Part shown: piece after piece, positions 45,851-54,987 of the stretch
How positions within the stretch are numbered: the first letter of the stretch is position 1
How the letters are laid out: each line of letters opens with the position of its first letter
Source of the DNA: Planctomycetota bacterium
Lineage (GTDB): Bacteria; Planctomycetota; Phycisphaerae; Phycisphaerales; SM1A02
Assembly: GCA_027622195.1 (NCBI GenBank)
Contig: JAQBZO010000004.1
Location: 1-64,000, forward strand
DNA length: 64,000 nt
Direction: 5' to 3'
Position numbers and translations under genes: made by a program
Notes under the pieces: generated by a model
Databases searched by the model: none
The model's input: only the letters and a program-made list of their open reading frames with translations
What the model was told of the DNA's origin: nothing

Positions 45851-48088
45851 CTACAACGACCACGCGCCGAGGATGAGCGCGAGGTCTTGTCCGTCGGTGA
45901 CGCCGTTGCCGTCGACATCGCCAGCGGTTGAAACACCCCACGCAGCAAGGAGGAGTCCGAGGTCGGCGCCATTGACGATGCTGTCACCGTTGAGATCGCC
46001 GACCACCGTCGTGCAGCCCGACCGAGAGACGCGAAAGTCATCGATCGCGGCTTCGACGAGACTCCCCGCTCCGAGGTCTCGAGCGACGAAACGAACTCGA
46101 GATGCAGTCGGCGCAGGTTGGCTCGTCAACACATCGCCCACTCGAAACGAGAAGTTCGCCCACGCGTTGGTGCTTTGCAAGATGTCGAGAGCAACCACCC
46201 ATCCACCCTGAGCGTTTTCGATTTCAACGACCATCGAATCGAGTCCTGGACTGCTGCCGAGGTTGTTACTCCACCATCCATAGAACGAAACAATCGTGTC
46301 GGGATCAGACGAGTTGAATGGAGCGGTGACGAGCGTCGTGATGCCCCCATCGAGATCGGATGTGCCCGCGCCTCCGCTCACATGCTGGCCGGTGATCCAA
46401 CACTTCGTTCCGATGGGCGAATGATCTGAGCCTGTTTGTGCAGTCGTTGCGACGGGGGTGGCGAGGACCCAGACTCCAGCTGTCGCCGTATCACCTGCGA
46501 TTCCTGCAGTCCATCCATCGACTGCTTCGCACTCGGTTTGAGCAATGAGTTCGATCTGTTGCGCGGTGGATGAGAACACCGAGGCCGTGCCGAGAGGAAG
46601 TCGAACTTCGGCGGTCGGCATCGATGCCGTCAAAAACCAATCGATCGTGGATCCGCACGAGACCGAGGGAAGCGTTGCACTCCACTGCCCGTTTCCAAGG
46701 GATGTAGCGAGTTGCGTCTGAAATGGAACGCCGTTCACCGAAGTATGCAGAATCGGCGGCGATGTGGACGAACCGACACTCTCGAAGAGTGCGAATGCAA
46801 TCGATGTCAACGTGTTCGATTCGATGATGCTGGGCGCAGCGGATGCAAGTTCAATCGTGGCGGGATTCGTTTGAAACCACTGCGCCATGGCGAGGAACGC
46901 GGCGTAGTTTTCCTCGGCGTTGGGAATGATTTCGCTTACGGGCATAATGAATCCGTAGGCTCCTGTGTCGCGCACTTCAATCGTCCAAGCGCATGCCTCT
47001 GCCGTTTCGTGAAGCCAGTCAACAGCACTTCCGTCAGCCACATACAGGGTCGGCGCAACGGGTCCTGCTGTGTACACCATGCCGTGCGCCGACTCAATGG
47101 CCACGTCAATCGCTGCGGTGCTCTGCTGATACACGGCATTATTCGCGGGCAATTGACTCGCCGTCCAACCATACGGCCACAGAATCAATTGGCTATAAGA
47201 ATGAAAGTCAATCGCCGCGACGATTTCAGGATGCAGCAAAATGAAATCGCGCATCGCTTGCGTTTCGGGTTCTGACCATGGACTCACGCCGCGGTACGTT
47301 TCAGAATTCGTCGCGCCGCTGGAACCTGGCCCTCCCCACATGAATCCCCAGTTGCGATTGAGGTCGACGCCGAATGTGCCGTCGCCATTGTCGCGGCGGT
47401 TTTTTCGCCAGAGTCGATTGGTGGTCCAACTGTGTTCGTATCCATCACCATTCACGACGGGAATCACGAACACATCAAAGGAGGAAAGGATTGACGTAAC
47501 GACGGGGTCAGCACTCTGCCAACCTGAAATCAATCGATCAGCAATCCACATCGTGACCGTCGGCGTTGCCCATTCTCTTGCATGCTGACATCCATCGACA
47601 AACAAGGCTGGTCGAATGGACCCGGCCGGCGCAGTCGAGATGCGCAGTCCGCGAATGTCGCGTCCCTCGAGAGTCAAGCCGATTGAAAACTCAGAGGCGA
47701 TTCCTTGTGACCCTTGCGCCAGCTCTGCGAGTCGTTGGTGAATGAGTGGCAGTGGGCGAAAGTCGTCGAAGTAATTCACCCCCGCGATCCCACCGTCCTG
47801 TTGCGCGAGTCTCGCCGCCTCTTCTGCAATGAGTGCTTCGAGATCGTCGATGAGAACGCAATAGTCGACCCCCGCGCCATCGAGCAATTGCTTTCCATCA
47901 TCGTCGACGACGATGTCGACTGGACCAATTCCGACGCTGTGGCTCCAGATATCTTTTGCAGTATGCATGACCACTCGAAGATCACGCGCTGATGCTGGAA
48001 CAGTCCGCACGACCGAATCGGCGACCGTCGCCGAGGTAATGAGGAGCATTGACATGAATGCGCAAGAGAGCAGAACAGTGGGCGGCAT
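45851..48088 (-). CDS. Secreted M14 zinc carboxypeptidase with dockerin-like tail
   Basis: About 745 residues from the ATG at 48088. Signal peptide about 1-22. The M14A catalytic set is present: zinc ligands in DGCQHAREW (His and Glu), the substrate-binding DLNRNW, the third zinc His in AIDFHSYSQL, and the catalytic Glu in WTIEVRDTG. A long beta-rich region follows, then the dockerin-like repeat DLNGDSIVNGADLG ... DVDGNGVTDGQDLA. It removes C-terminal residues from proteins outside the cell. A TACATT element is 6 nt before ATG and overlaps a divergent one. Confidence 0.9.
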   Translation of the reverse strand: MPPTVLLSCAFMSMLLITSATVADSVVRTVPASARDLRVVMHTAKDIWSHSVGIGPVDIVVDDDGKQLLDGAGVDYCVLIDDLEALIAEEAARLAQQDGGIAGVNYFDDFRPLPLIHQRLAELAQGSQGIASEFSIGLTLEGRDIRGLRISTAPAGSIRPALFVDGCQHAREWATPTVTMWIADRLISGWQSADPVVTSILSSFDVFVIPVVNGDGYEHSWTTNRLWRKNRRDNGDGTFGVDLNRNWGFMWGGPGSSGATNSETYRGVSPWSEPETQAMRDFILLHPEIVAAIDFHSYSQLILWPYGWTASQLPANNAVYQQSTAAIDVAIESAHGMVYTAGPVAPTLYVADGSAVDWLHETAEACAWTIEVRDTGAYGFIMPVSEIIPNAEENYAAFLAMAQWFQTNPATIELASAAPSIIESNTLTSIAFALFESVGSSTSPPILHTSVNGVPFQTQLATSLGNGQWSATLPSVSCGSTIDWFLTASMPTAEVRLPLGTASVFSSTAQQIELIAQTECEAVDGWTAGIAGDTATAGVWVLATPVATTAQTGSDHSPIGTKCWITGQHVSGGAGTSDLDGGITTLVTAPFNSSDPDTIVSFYGWWSNNLGSSPGLDSMVVEIENAQGGWVVALDILQSTNAWANFSFRVGDVLTSQPAPTASRVRFVARDLGAGSLVEAAIDDFRVSRSGCTTVVGDLNGDSIVNGADLGLLLAAWGVSTAGDVDGNGVTDGQDLALILGAWSL

Positions 48089-48094
48089 GGTGAG

Positions 48095-48100
48095 AATGTA
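48095..48100 (-). promoter_or_regulatory. Candidate leaderless -10 (TACATT) of the M14 peptidase gene
   Basis: TACATT-N6-ATG on the minus strand; overlaps the plus-strand TAGGCT (48099-48104). Confidence 0.4.
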
Positions 48101-48104
48101 GGCT
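48099..48104 (+). promoter_or_regulatory. Candidate leaderless -10 (TAGGCT) of the ChaN-like gene
   Basis: TAGGCT-N6-ATG (48111), no Shine-Dalgarno; shares bases with the divergent TACATT. Confidence 0.4.
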
Positions 48105-48110
48105 GACATC

Positions 48111-49094
48111 ATGTCAAGGCGAATGAAGCACAGGCAATTCATTCACATTCGGAGTTTTTTCTTGCTGTTTTCGCTGGTTGGATGGTCGGCGTTCACCACT
48201 GGATGCACCTCGCCGACCAAGATTGCTCAACCTGTCCCCATTGACACGGAACGAGTCGGCGTGTGGGACCGCAACGGAACCCCTTCCACATGGGATGTGA
48301 TGATCGATGACCTCGCGAGCGTCGATGCCGTTTTTCTCGGAGAAGAACACGACGACGGGGCTGGACACGCGATCCAGCGAGAGATTGTCAAGACCTTGTT
48401 TGAGAGGTGGAACGGCGGAGTCCTCACACTTGAGATGTTGGAGCGACACGAACAAGTATGGATCGACGAGTGGATGGAAGGATCACTCTCGAAGGAAGAG
48501 TTGCGCGATCTGACACACAGCAATTCGTGGTGCGGCGAAGGATCATGGGACGCTTGGTATCAACCGATTCTCGATGAGGCCATCGAACACGGTGGAATCG
48601 TGATCGCTGGCAATGCGCCTCGTCCCTTGGTTCGCACCGCTGGACGCGACGGCTACGAAGCATTGCCTTGCGAAGGAGATGTCGAACGAGCAGACTTTGA
48701 TTTGCCTTCGATCGATCATCCCCTGTACCGCGCCGATTTGCGCGCACTCATGATCAAGATGCGCACCGATGACAAGATCCCCGATCCCGTGGTCACCGAC
48801 GACGAGGTCGAACTTGCACTTCGATCACTCTTGGTGTGGGACGCCACAATGGGAAGTAGTGCAGCAAGCGCGAGATCGCGCGGGCGCGTCATCCACATGG
48901 CTGGACACTTTCACATTGATCGGAACGGCGGAACGGTGGCTGAGTTTCGAGCCCATCGACCAAGCGACTCCGTTCGCACCGTGACGGTTCGACAGGGTGC
49001 TGGATGGAATCCAACCGATCATCCCGATGTTCTTGGTGCCGCCGATTGGTTGATCGGTTCCACCGCCGGAATTATCTCGTCAACAATGCCTTGA
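48111..49094 (+). CDS. ChaN-like lipoprotein
   Basis: 327 residues. A lipobox (FTTGCTS, Cys about 32) marks an outer-membrane lipoprotein. The ChaN/TIKI-fold pattern follows: FLGEEHDDGAGHAIQREIV, LTLEMLERHEQ..., and HMAGHFHIDRNGG near the end. ChaN relatives bind haem or act as metal-dependent hydrolases; the actual role here is unknown. It overlaps the convergent STAS gene by 23 bp. Confidence 0.75.
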   Translation: MSRRMKHRQFIHIRSFFLLFSLVGWSAFTTGCTSPTKIAQPVPIDTERVGVWDRNGTPSTWDVMIDDLASVDAVFLGEEHDDGAGHAIQREIVKTLFERWNGGVLTLEMLERHEQVWIDEWMEGSLSKEELRDLTHSNSWCGEGSWDAWYQPILDEAIEHGGIVIAGNAPRPLVRTAGRDGYEALPCEGDVERADFDLPSIDHPLYRADLRALMIKMRTDDKIPDPVVTDDEVELALRSLLVWDATMGSSAASARSRGRVIHMAGHFHIDRNGGTVAEFRAHRPSDSVRTVTVRQGAGWNPTDHPDVLGAADWLIGSTAGIISSTMP

Positions 49095-49455
49095 GCGCGA
49101 CATCATCGTCCACGAGTTTGAAGAACTTGTCGATCTTCATCATCGCAAGCAACCCTTTGAGTTCCTTGTTGACGTGCACAAGGACCGCGCTCGCTCCCGC
49201 CGAATGGGCTGCGGTACGGCAATTGATGAGCGTTCCAAGCCCCATCGAGCTCATGAACTGCACATCCGCGAGATCGACCACAAGGTGGCGCAGTCCCTTC
49301 CCAGCCGCTTTCAAGTACGGCTCGATCTCAGCAGCGAGAATCGGTGCTTCCTTCTGCCCCACATGAGGACCCGCGGGCTTGATCATGAGCGTTGCGCCAT
49401 TCCACTGGATTTCGGCATACGCAGACTTTTTATGGGTCGGAAGTGGATCAGCCAT
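49072..49455 (-). CDS. STAS-domain anti-sigma factor antagonist
   Basis: 127 residues. HLVVDLADVQFMSSMGLGTLI is the SpoIIAA/RsbV signature, with the phosphorylatable Ser in MSSMG. It likely takes part in a partner-switching system that controls a sigma factor; no kinase or anti-sigma gene is adjacent. Start is ATG 49455, with TACGAT 10 nt upstream. It is divergent from hutI (45 bp between starts). Confidence 0.85.
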   Translation of the reverse strand: MADPLPTHKKSAYAEIQWNGATLMIKPAGPHVGQKEAPILAAEIEPYLKAAGKGLRHLVVDLADVQFMSSMGLGTLINCRTAAHSAGASAVLVHVNKELKGLLAMMKIDKFFKLVDDDVALKALLTR

Positions 49456-49488
49456 AGGACCACCAATCGTACAGTCAACTCTGCTGCG

Positions 49489-49494
49489 TAGAGT
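49489..49494 (+). promoter_or_regulatory. Candidate leaderless -10 (TAGAGT) of hutI
   Basis: TAGAGT-N6-ATG (49501), no Shine-Dalgarno visible. Confidence 0.4.
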
Positions 49495-49500
49495 ACCCCT

Positions 49501-50757
49501 ATGCCCTTCGCGCTCTCGCGTGCTCGCATCGTCACACTGCGCCCACACTCTCGCGGAGTACGCCGAGGTGCCGCACTGCGCGATCTTGGTGTCATCACCC
49601 ATGGATATGTGGTCATCGACGATGCGCTCTGCATCCAACGAATCGATGCAGGAGATCCGCCTCGCGATATTCCAGCCATTGACCTCGGTGGACGCACGCT
49701 CATGCCCACTTGGGTCGATTGCCATACCCACGCCTGCTTCGCAGGTGATAGAACCGATGAGTGGACGAAGTTGCTCGCGGGTATTCCTTACCTTGAAATA
49801 CTTCGCGCGGGCGGCGGCATTCACTCCACGGTGCGATCGGTACGAGAGACCTCTCGAACTGCACTCACCGCATTGCTCTCGCGCCGGCTTGAGAGGATGC
49901 ATGCACTCGGAACGGGTGTCGCCGAAGTCAAGACGGGATATGGCCTCACGGTCGAATCCGAAGCGCGCATGCTCGATGCGATTCTCGATGCGCAGTCGGA
50001 TATGCGTGTTGTCCCTACCTTTCTCGGAGCCCACGCCCTCGATCCTGCGAACCCCAATTGGGTTCGCGAGTGCATTGACATGGCACTCCCCGCTGCAGCA
50101 AAGCGTCTCCCTTCGATTGCGTGCGACTGCTTTTGCGAGAAGGGTGCGTGGAGCAAAGAGGATTGCATCACACTCATGGAACGCGCGCGAACGCTCGGAT
50201 GTCCGATTCGCGTGCACACCGATCAGTTCACACAACCCGGACTGATTGCGGATGCTGTTCAACGTGGCGCGCGAACGATTGACCATCTCGAATCGTCATC
50301 GCCCCAATCACTCGCCCTCATCGCCAAGAGTGAAACAATAGGCGTTGGACTTCCCGTCTCCCCTTATTGTCTTTCCACTCCATTCATGAATGGACGTCAG
50401 TTCATTGACTTCGGCGGCGCGATTGCGATTGCGAGTAATTTCAACCCAGGGAGTGCGCCCACACCGAGTGTGGCCTTCGCCGCGGCACTCGCTGTAAGGT
50501 CCATGGGGCTGACTCCAGAAGAGGCAATCACCGCCGCGACTTGGAATGGAGCGTGCGCCCTTGGACTCGAACATGAGGCGGGCGCATTGCACGAAGGTCA
50601 GCCTGCGCGGTTGCAAGTCATTGATGCCACCGACGAACGGGCCGCTGTTCTCGAACTCGCCGGGGGCGGTCCCGCCCTCGTGCTCACATCACGAAACCCA
50701 GTCGGCACCGATCGAACGCTTGTCGCCGCGGTGATGCGCGCGCTGCATGGTCGGTAA
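49501..50757 (+). CDS. hutI: Imidazolonepropionase
   Basis: 418 residues of the amidohydrolase superfamily. Metal-binding HTHACFAGDRTDEW, the Tyr-containing VKTGYGLTVESEARML, the metal-ligand His in VHTDQF and ASNFNPGSAPTPS are typical of HutI. It hydrolyses imidazolonepropionate to formiminoglutamate in histidine degradation. No hutH or hutU is in the window. It is followed by map after 15 bp. Confidence 0.94.
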   Translation: MPFALSRARIVTLRPHSRGVRRGAALRDLGVITHGYVVIDDALCIQRIDAGDPPRDIPAIDLGGRTLMPTWVDCHTHACFAGDRTDEWTKLLAGIPYLEILRAGGGIHSTVRSVRETSRTALTALLSRRLERMHALGTGVAEVKTGYGLTVESEARMLDAILDAQSDMRVVPTFLGAHALDPANPNWVRECIDMALPAAAKRLPSIACDCFCEKGAWSKEDCITLMERARTLGCPIRVHTDQFTQPGLIADAVQRGARTIDHLESSSPQSLALIAKSETIGVGLPVSPYCLSTPFMNGRQFIDFGGAIAIASNFNPGSAPTPSVAFAAALAVRSMGLTPEEAITAATWNGACALGLEHEAGALHEGQPARLQVIDATDERAAVLELAGGGPALVLTSRNPVGTDRTLVAAVMRALHGR

Positions 50758-50772
50758 TCTGCCCGCTCTCTC

Positions 50773-51585
50773 ATGCCGGTCCTCGATCCACACGATATTG
50801 AAGGCGCCACCGCTGCAGCGCGGTGCGTCGTCACGGTGCACGAGCGGCTCGTGTCATTTCTTCGCCTCGGACTCACACTCGCCCAGATCGATGATTTTTG
50901 CGCGGAGCAACTTCGCGACCTCGACGCGCCCAGTTGTTTCAAGGGATACCGAGTTCGCGGTCATCCTCCCTTTCCGAGTCACGCTTGCCTTTCGGTGAAT
51001 GATTGCGTCGTTCACGGGACACACGATATGTCGACCGATGGACTGCGAGATGGAGATTTACTGAGCATCGACATCGGCGTGAAACATCATGGGTGGATCG
51101 GCGACGCGGCGTGGACCTATGCGATTCACTCGCGCGATCGCATCGGTGAGGCACTCATGTCCGCAGGGAGAGTGAGCCTTCAGCGCGGCATCGCCGCACT
51201 GGTGCCAGGTCGTCCTCTTATGGATTTTGCCCGCGCGGTGCAGGGTCATGTCGAACGCGAAAAGAAACTCTGCCTGATTCGAGGACTCGGCGGACACGGT
51301 TATGGGAAGGCGCTGCATGCGCCGCCATTCGTTTCCAATTCTGTTCCCACGACTCCAAGCGAATGGCGCGAGGCATTCCATCCCGTCGAGATTGGAATGC
51401 TGCTCGCGGTCGAACCGATGATCGCCGTCTCGACCACCGAGACCGTGGGCAAGGGAAACGCATGGCCGCTGCGCACATCGGATGGATCGATGAGCGTCCA
51501 CTACGAAGCCGATGTGCTCATCACTCAATCTGGTCCCGTAAACCTGACTGCAGACCTCTTCAAACTCCCAGAGATCGTCGGATGA
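50773..51585 (+). CDS. map: Methionine aminopeptidase, type I
   Basis: 270 residues. The five metal ligands are Asp100 (DLLSIDIGV), Asp111 (GDAAWTY), His175 (GGHGYGKALH), Glu214 (AVEPM) and Glu245 (YEADVLIT). It removes N-terminal methionine from nascent proteins. The frame ends at a TGA overlapping the serA ATG. It is a compact type I form with a distinctive N-terminal VLDPHDIEGATAAARCV. Confidence 0.95.
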   Translation: MPVLDPHDIEGATAAARCVVTVHERLVSFLRLGLTLAQIDDFCAEQLRDLDAPSCFKGYRVRGHPPFPSHACLSVNDCVVHGTHDMSTDGLRDGDLLSIDIGVKHHGWIGDAAWTYAIHSRDRIGEALMSAGRVSLQRGIAALVPGRPLMDFARAVQGHVEREKKLCLIRGLGGHGYGKALHAPPFVSNSVPTTPSEWREAFHPVEIGMLLAVEPMIAVSTTETVGKGNAWPLRTSDGSMSVHYEADVLITQSGPVNLTADLFKLPEIVG

Positions 51586-52817
51586 CACCACACACTCAAG
51601 ACAAACAAAGCGCGCCGCTCGCCATTCTTGCAGAGAACGTACACACGGTAGCTGATGCCGTGCTCCACGAGGCTGGATTCACGATCGAACGAATCGGCGG
51701 AGCACTCGAAGGAGAGCCACTTCGCTCGGCACTACAGCGAGCGCAATTCATCGGCATCCGAAGTAAGTCCCAGATTCGTCGTCTTTCGATTGAGGAAGCT
51801 CCGGGGCTTCTCGCTATCGGTTGTTTTTGCATCGGCACCAATCAAGTCGATCTGGACACCGCTGAACATCGCGGCGTGCCCGTGTTCAATGCTCCCTTTG
51901 CGAATACGCGCAGCGTTGCCGAACTCACCATTGCCGAAATCGTCTGTCTCTTCCGCCGCACCTTTGACCAATCTTCGGGACTGCACCGCGGCGAGTGGGA
52001 CAAGTCAGCCGAAGGATCGCATGAAGTGCGCGGACGCACCGTGGGCATCGTTGGATATGGACACATTGGTTCGCAAGTCTCAGTCCTCGCTGAAGCGATG
52101 GGCATGCGTGTTCTCTTTCACGACATCGCTCGCAAGTTGCCTCTGGGCAATGCCCACTTCCGCGCCAAGCTCGATGAACTGCTTCACGAGTCGGATGTCG
52201 TCACGCTGCATGTTCCATCCACCCCGCTCACCGATGGCATGATCGGCGCGAAACAACTCGCGCGCATGAAGCGAGGCTCGCACCTCATCAACAATGCGCG
52301 AGGATCCGTCGTGCAGTACGCCGCAGCGGCGGATGCGCTGCGATCGGGACAGCTCGGTGGATTGGCGGCGGATGTTTTCCCAGAAGAACCGCTTCGCAAC
52401 GGCGAACGATTCGAAAGTCCACTCCAGGGGCTCACGAATGTGATTCTCACGCCGCATGTCGGGGGAAGCACCGAAGAAGCGCAAGAGGCGATTGCCCTCG
52501 AGGTCGCTGAAAAACTCTCTCGATTCTGGCGCGACGGATCAACGAGTAGCGCAGTCAATTTCCCTGGCGTCGATCTTCCGCATCAACGCGTCGGCGAACT
52601 TCGCATCATGCATGTCCACCGCAATGTGCCTGGTGTCCTTGGACGAATGCACACGCTGCTTGCCTCTCGCAATGTGAATATCAGCGCCGAATTCCTTCAA
52701 AGTACGCGGGATGTTTCGTATGTCATCCTCGACACTGAACCTGTTCAGGATCCTGCTGTCTTGCGTGCGCTCGCTGAAATGCCCGAAACGATTCGCATGC
52801 GCGTTGCTCGCAGTTGA
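51582..52817 (+). CDS. serA: D-3-phosphoglycerate dehydrogenase
   Basis: 411 residues from the ATG at 51582 (ATGA overlap with map). FNAPFANTRSVAELTIAEI, the NAD-binding VGIVGYGHIGSQVSVLAE, the catalytic Arg/Glu region and HVGGSTEEAQEAI (catalytic His) match the E. coli-type SerA. A C-terminal ACT-like domain (MHVHRNVPGVLGRMHTLLA...) provides allosteric control by serine. It commits 3-phosphoglycerate to serine synthesis. The frame is open far upstream but overlaps map in another frame there. Confidence 0.94.
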   Translation: MTPHTQDKQSAPLAILAENVHTVADAVLHEAGFTIERIGGALEGEPLRSALQRAQFIGIRSKSQIRRLSIEEAPGLLAIGCFCIGTNQVDLDTAEHRGVPVFNAPFANTRSVAELTIAEIVCLFRRTFDQSSGLHRGEWDKSAEGSHEVRGRTVGIVGYGHIGSQVSVLAEAMGMRVLFHDIARKLPLGNAHFRAKLDELLHESDVVTLHVPSTPLTDGMIGAKQLARMKRGSHLINNARGSVVQYAAAADALRSGQLGGLAADVFPEEPLRNGERFESPLQGLTNVILTPHVGGSTEEAQEAIALEVAEKLSRFWRDGSTSSAVNFPGVDLPHQRVGELRIMHVHRNVPGVLGRMHTLLASRNVNISAEFLQSTRDVSYVILDTEPVQDPAVLRALAEMPETIRMRVARS

Positions 52818-52820
52818 GCC

Positions 52821-52826
52821 TACGAT
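52821..52826 (+). promoter_or_regulatory. Candidate leaderless -10 (TACGAT) of the prolyl oligopeptidase gene
   Basis: TACGAT-N6-ATG (52833), just after the serA stop. Confidence 0.4.
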
Positions 52827-52832
52827 GGGCGG

Positions 52833-54953
52833 ATGCGCACGCATCTCACCGCCGTTTCGTTGGCTTCTCTTGCATTCCTCTGTCCATCCTTCGCTTGGGG
52901 TGGACCACCTCCCACACGAACGGATCCCGTCACCGAAACAATGCACGGCGACTCGGTGGTCGATCCGTATCGATGGCTTGAATCACTCGAGAGTGAATCG
53001 TCCGAGGTGCGTGAGTGGACCGATGCGCAAAACGCATTCACGCGCGCGACGCTCGAAGCGCTTCCTTGTCGCGACGCACTCACTGCTGAACTCACGCCGC
53101 TGATGGAGATTGGCGCTGTCGGACTTCCTCGTCGACACGGCCACTCTGTTTTCTACACCGAGCGAACGGGCAGACAGAATCAAGCAGTCCTCAAAGTGAG
53201 AGCGATCGACGGGACAGAGTCGCGCGTCTTGATCGATCCAAACACACTCGACGCGCGCGGACTCACGAGCCTTGACTGGTGGAATCCATCCAAGGACGGC
53301 ACCCTGCTCGCATTCGGCACTTCGCAGTCTGGCAGCGAAATGAGCGAATTGCATCTGCTTGTGGTCGCGACAGGAGCGATGCTCACCGACACAATTTCAG
53401 GCAAGGTCGACTTCGGAGGATGGACTCCCGCGAACGATGCCTTTGTCTACAGCGCCCTTCGAGATGTCAAGGATCCATACAGCCGAGAGAGCCGCTGGCA
53501 TGTCGTCGGAAGCGACCCCGCCAAGGATCTCATCCTCGTGAAACAAGATGATCCGAAGCGCATTCCCTATGTGGGACTTTCAGAGGACGGACGGTGGTTT
53601 TTCGTGGGACTCACCGATGGTTGGCAACGCAACGACCTTTGGATCGCGAGCACCAGTGCGTTCCTCTCAAGCGGAACGCTGACTCGCATTCCCATCGCCG
53701 TTGGACTCGACGGGCAGTTTGAACCTCAAGTCGATTTTGAGGAGAGATTCGTGATGCGAACCACTCTTGACGCGCCGAAGGGAAAATTGCTCGCTGTGGA
53801 TTTCCATCATCCTGAGTCTGCACACTGGAAAACTGTTGTCGCTGAGCGCGCCGATGCAGTCCTCACGGGATCATCCCGCACGACCAACGCGATGCTCGTG
53901 ACATGGGAAAAGGATGTGCACTCTGAAGTGTCGATTCACAATCAAGATGGCGCCGCAACTGGGGCCATGACCTTGCCTGGACTTGGAAGCGCAACAGTCA
54001 GCGCGAACCATCAGGGCTTCGATGCGTTTGTCTCGTACACCTCGTACAACTGCCCTCGCACGATTCTTCATTTCAACACTCCATCAGGAGCGTCAACCAC
54101 TTGGGCGCAACCCGCAGTGCCTGCCGACCTTTCGTCGATTTCGGTCACTCAACACTTCACGCCGAGCAAAGACGGTACGAAGATTCCTTACTTCATCATC
54201 TGCAACAAAGATGTGAAACCGACGGGAGCGAACCCATGTCTCTTGTACGGATACGGCGGATTCAATGTCTCGCTGACACCGTACTTTCAATCCACGATCA
54301 TTCCGTGGCTCTCTCGCGGCGGGGTCTATGTTGTCGCCAATCTTCGCGGCGGAGCTGAATACGGTGAGGCATGGCATCAAGCGGGCATGCAAGCAAAGAA
54401 GCAAAATGTCTTTGATGATTTGTATGCCGTAGCGAACGCGCTCACCTCGCAAGGGTGGACCAATGCGGCTCACCTTGCAATCGAAGGTGGATCGAATGGA
54501 GGACTCCTCACCGGAGTTGCTGTCACCCAAAGACCCGAACTTTTTTCCTGCGCGATCAGTGCAGTGCCCCTCTTGGACATGCTGCGTTTTCACAAGTTTT
54601 TGATCGCGCAATATTGGGTGCCGGAATACGGATCAAGCGATGATGCTGCTGCCTATCCATGGCTCAAGGCGTATAGCCCGTACCAGAACGTGAAGTCAGG
54701 GCGGAAGTATCCCGCCGTACTCTTTACCGCTGGAGAAAATGACTCCCGCGTTCACCCACTTCACGCTCGCAAGATGGCGGCACTCTTGCAATCCGTTGCC
54801 GCCAATGGTCCAGAGGATCCCATTCTTTTGTGGGTCGACCGCGATGCTGGACATGGACAAGGCAAACCGCTCGCCCTTCGCGTTCGAGATGAGGTGGATC
54901 AGTGGTCCTTCGTGATGTGGCAGACGGGACTCTGCGAGTCAGCGAAACGCTAG
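52833..54953 (+). CDS. Secreted prolyl oligopeptidase (S9A)
   Basis: 706 residues with a signal peptide (about 1-23). The N-terminal propeller domain begins DPYRWLES. The catalytic triad is Ser554 in GGSNGGLLTG, Asp637 in GENDSRVHP and His674 in DAGHGQGKP. It cleaves peptides after proline in the periplasm or outside the cell. Length and motifs are typical of the family. Confidence 0.93.
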   Translation: MRTHLTAVSLASLAFLCPSFAWGGPPPTRTDPVTETMHGDSVVDPYRWLESLESESSEVREWTDAQNAFTRATLEALPCRDALTAELTPLMEIGAVGLPRRHGHSVFYTERTGRQNQAVLKVRAIDGTESRVLIDPNTLDARGLTSLDWWNPSKDGTLLAFGTSQSGSEMSELHLLVVATGAMLTDTISGKVDFGGWTPANDAFVYSALRDVKDPYSRESRWHVVGSDPAKDLILVKQDDPKRIPYVGLSEDGRWFFVGLTDGWQRNDLWIASTSAFLSSGTLTRIPIAVGLDGQFEPQVDFEERFVMRTTLDAPKGKLLAVDFHHPESAHWKTVVAERADAVLTGSSRTTNAMLVTWEKDVHSEVSIHNQDGAATGAMTLPGLGSATVSANHQGFDAFVSYTSYNCPRTILHFNTPSGASTTWAQPAVPADLSSISVTQHFTPSKDGTKIPYFIICNKDVKPTGANPCLLYGYGGFNVSLTPYFQSTIIPWLSRGGVYVVANLRGGAEYGEAWHQAGMQAKKQNVFDDLYAVANALTSQGWTNAAHLAIEGGSNGGLLTGVAVTQRPELFSCAISAVPLLDMLRFHKFLIAQYWVPEYGSSDDAAAYPWLKAYSPYQNVKSGRKYPAVLFTAGENDSRVHPLHARKMAALLQSVAANGPEDPILLWVDRDAGHGQGKPLALRVRDEVDQWSFVMWQTGLCESAKR

Positions 54954-54987
54954 CGAACCGCTAGAAAACCGCTCGCGAACCGCTAGC
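54943..54987. repeat. Short repeats between convergent genes
   Basis: GCGAACCGCTAG-like units (GCGAAACGCTAG, GCGAACCGCTAG, GCGAACCGCTAG) recur, with palindromic CGCTAGCG. The block spans the prolyl oligopeptidase stop, the 29-bp gap and the last codons of uvrD. Confidence 0.5.

Noticed and set aside
45099-46211. Plus-strand open frame (370 codons) opposite the helicase and M14 genes
   Set aside because: It spans two unrelated minus-strand genes with clear catalytic motifs and shows none of its own.
54943-54987. CRISPR-like repeats after the prolyl oligopeptidase gene
   Set aside because: Units are about 12 bp, with no spacers and no cas genes; probably a local duplication.
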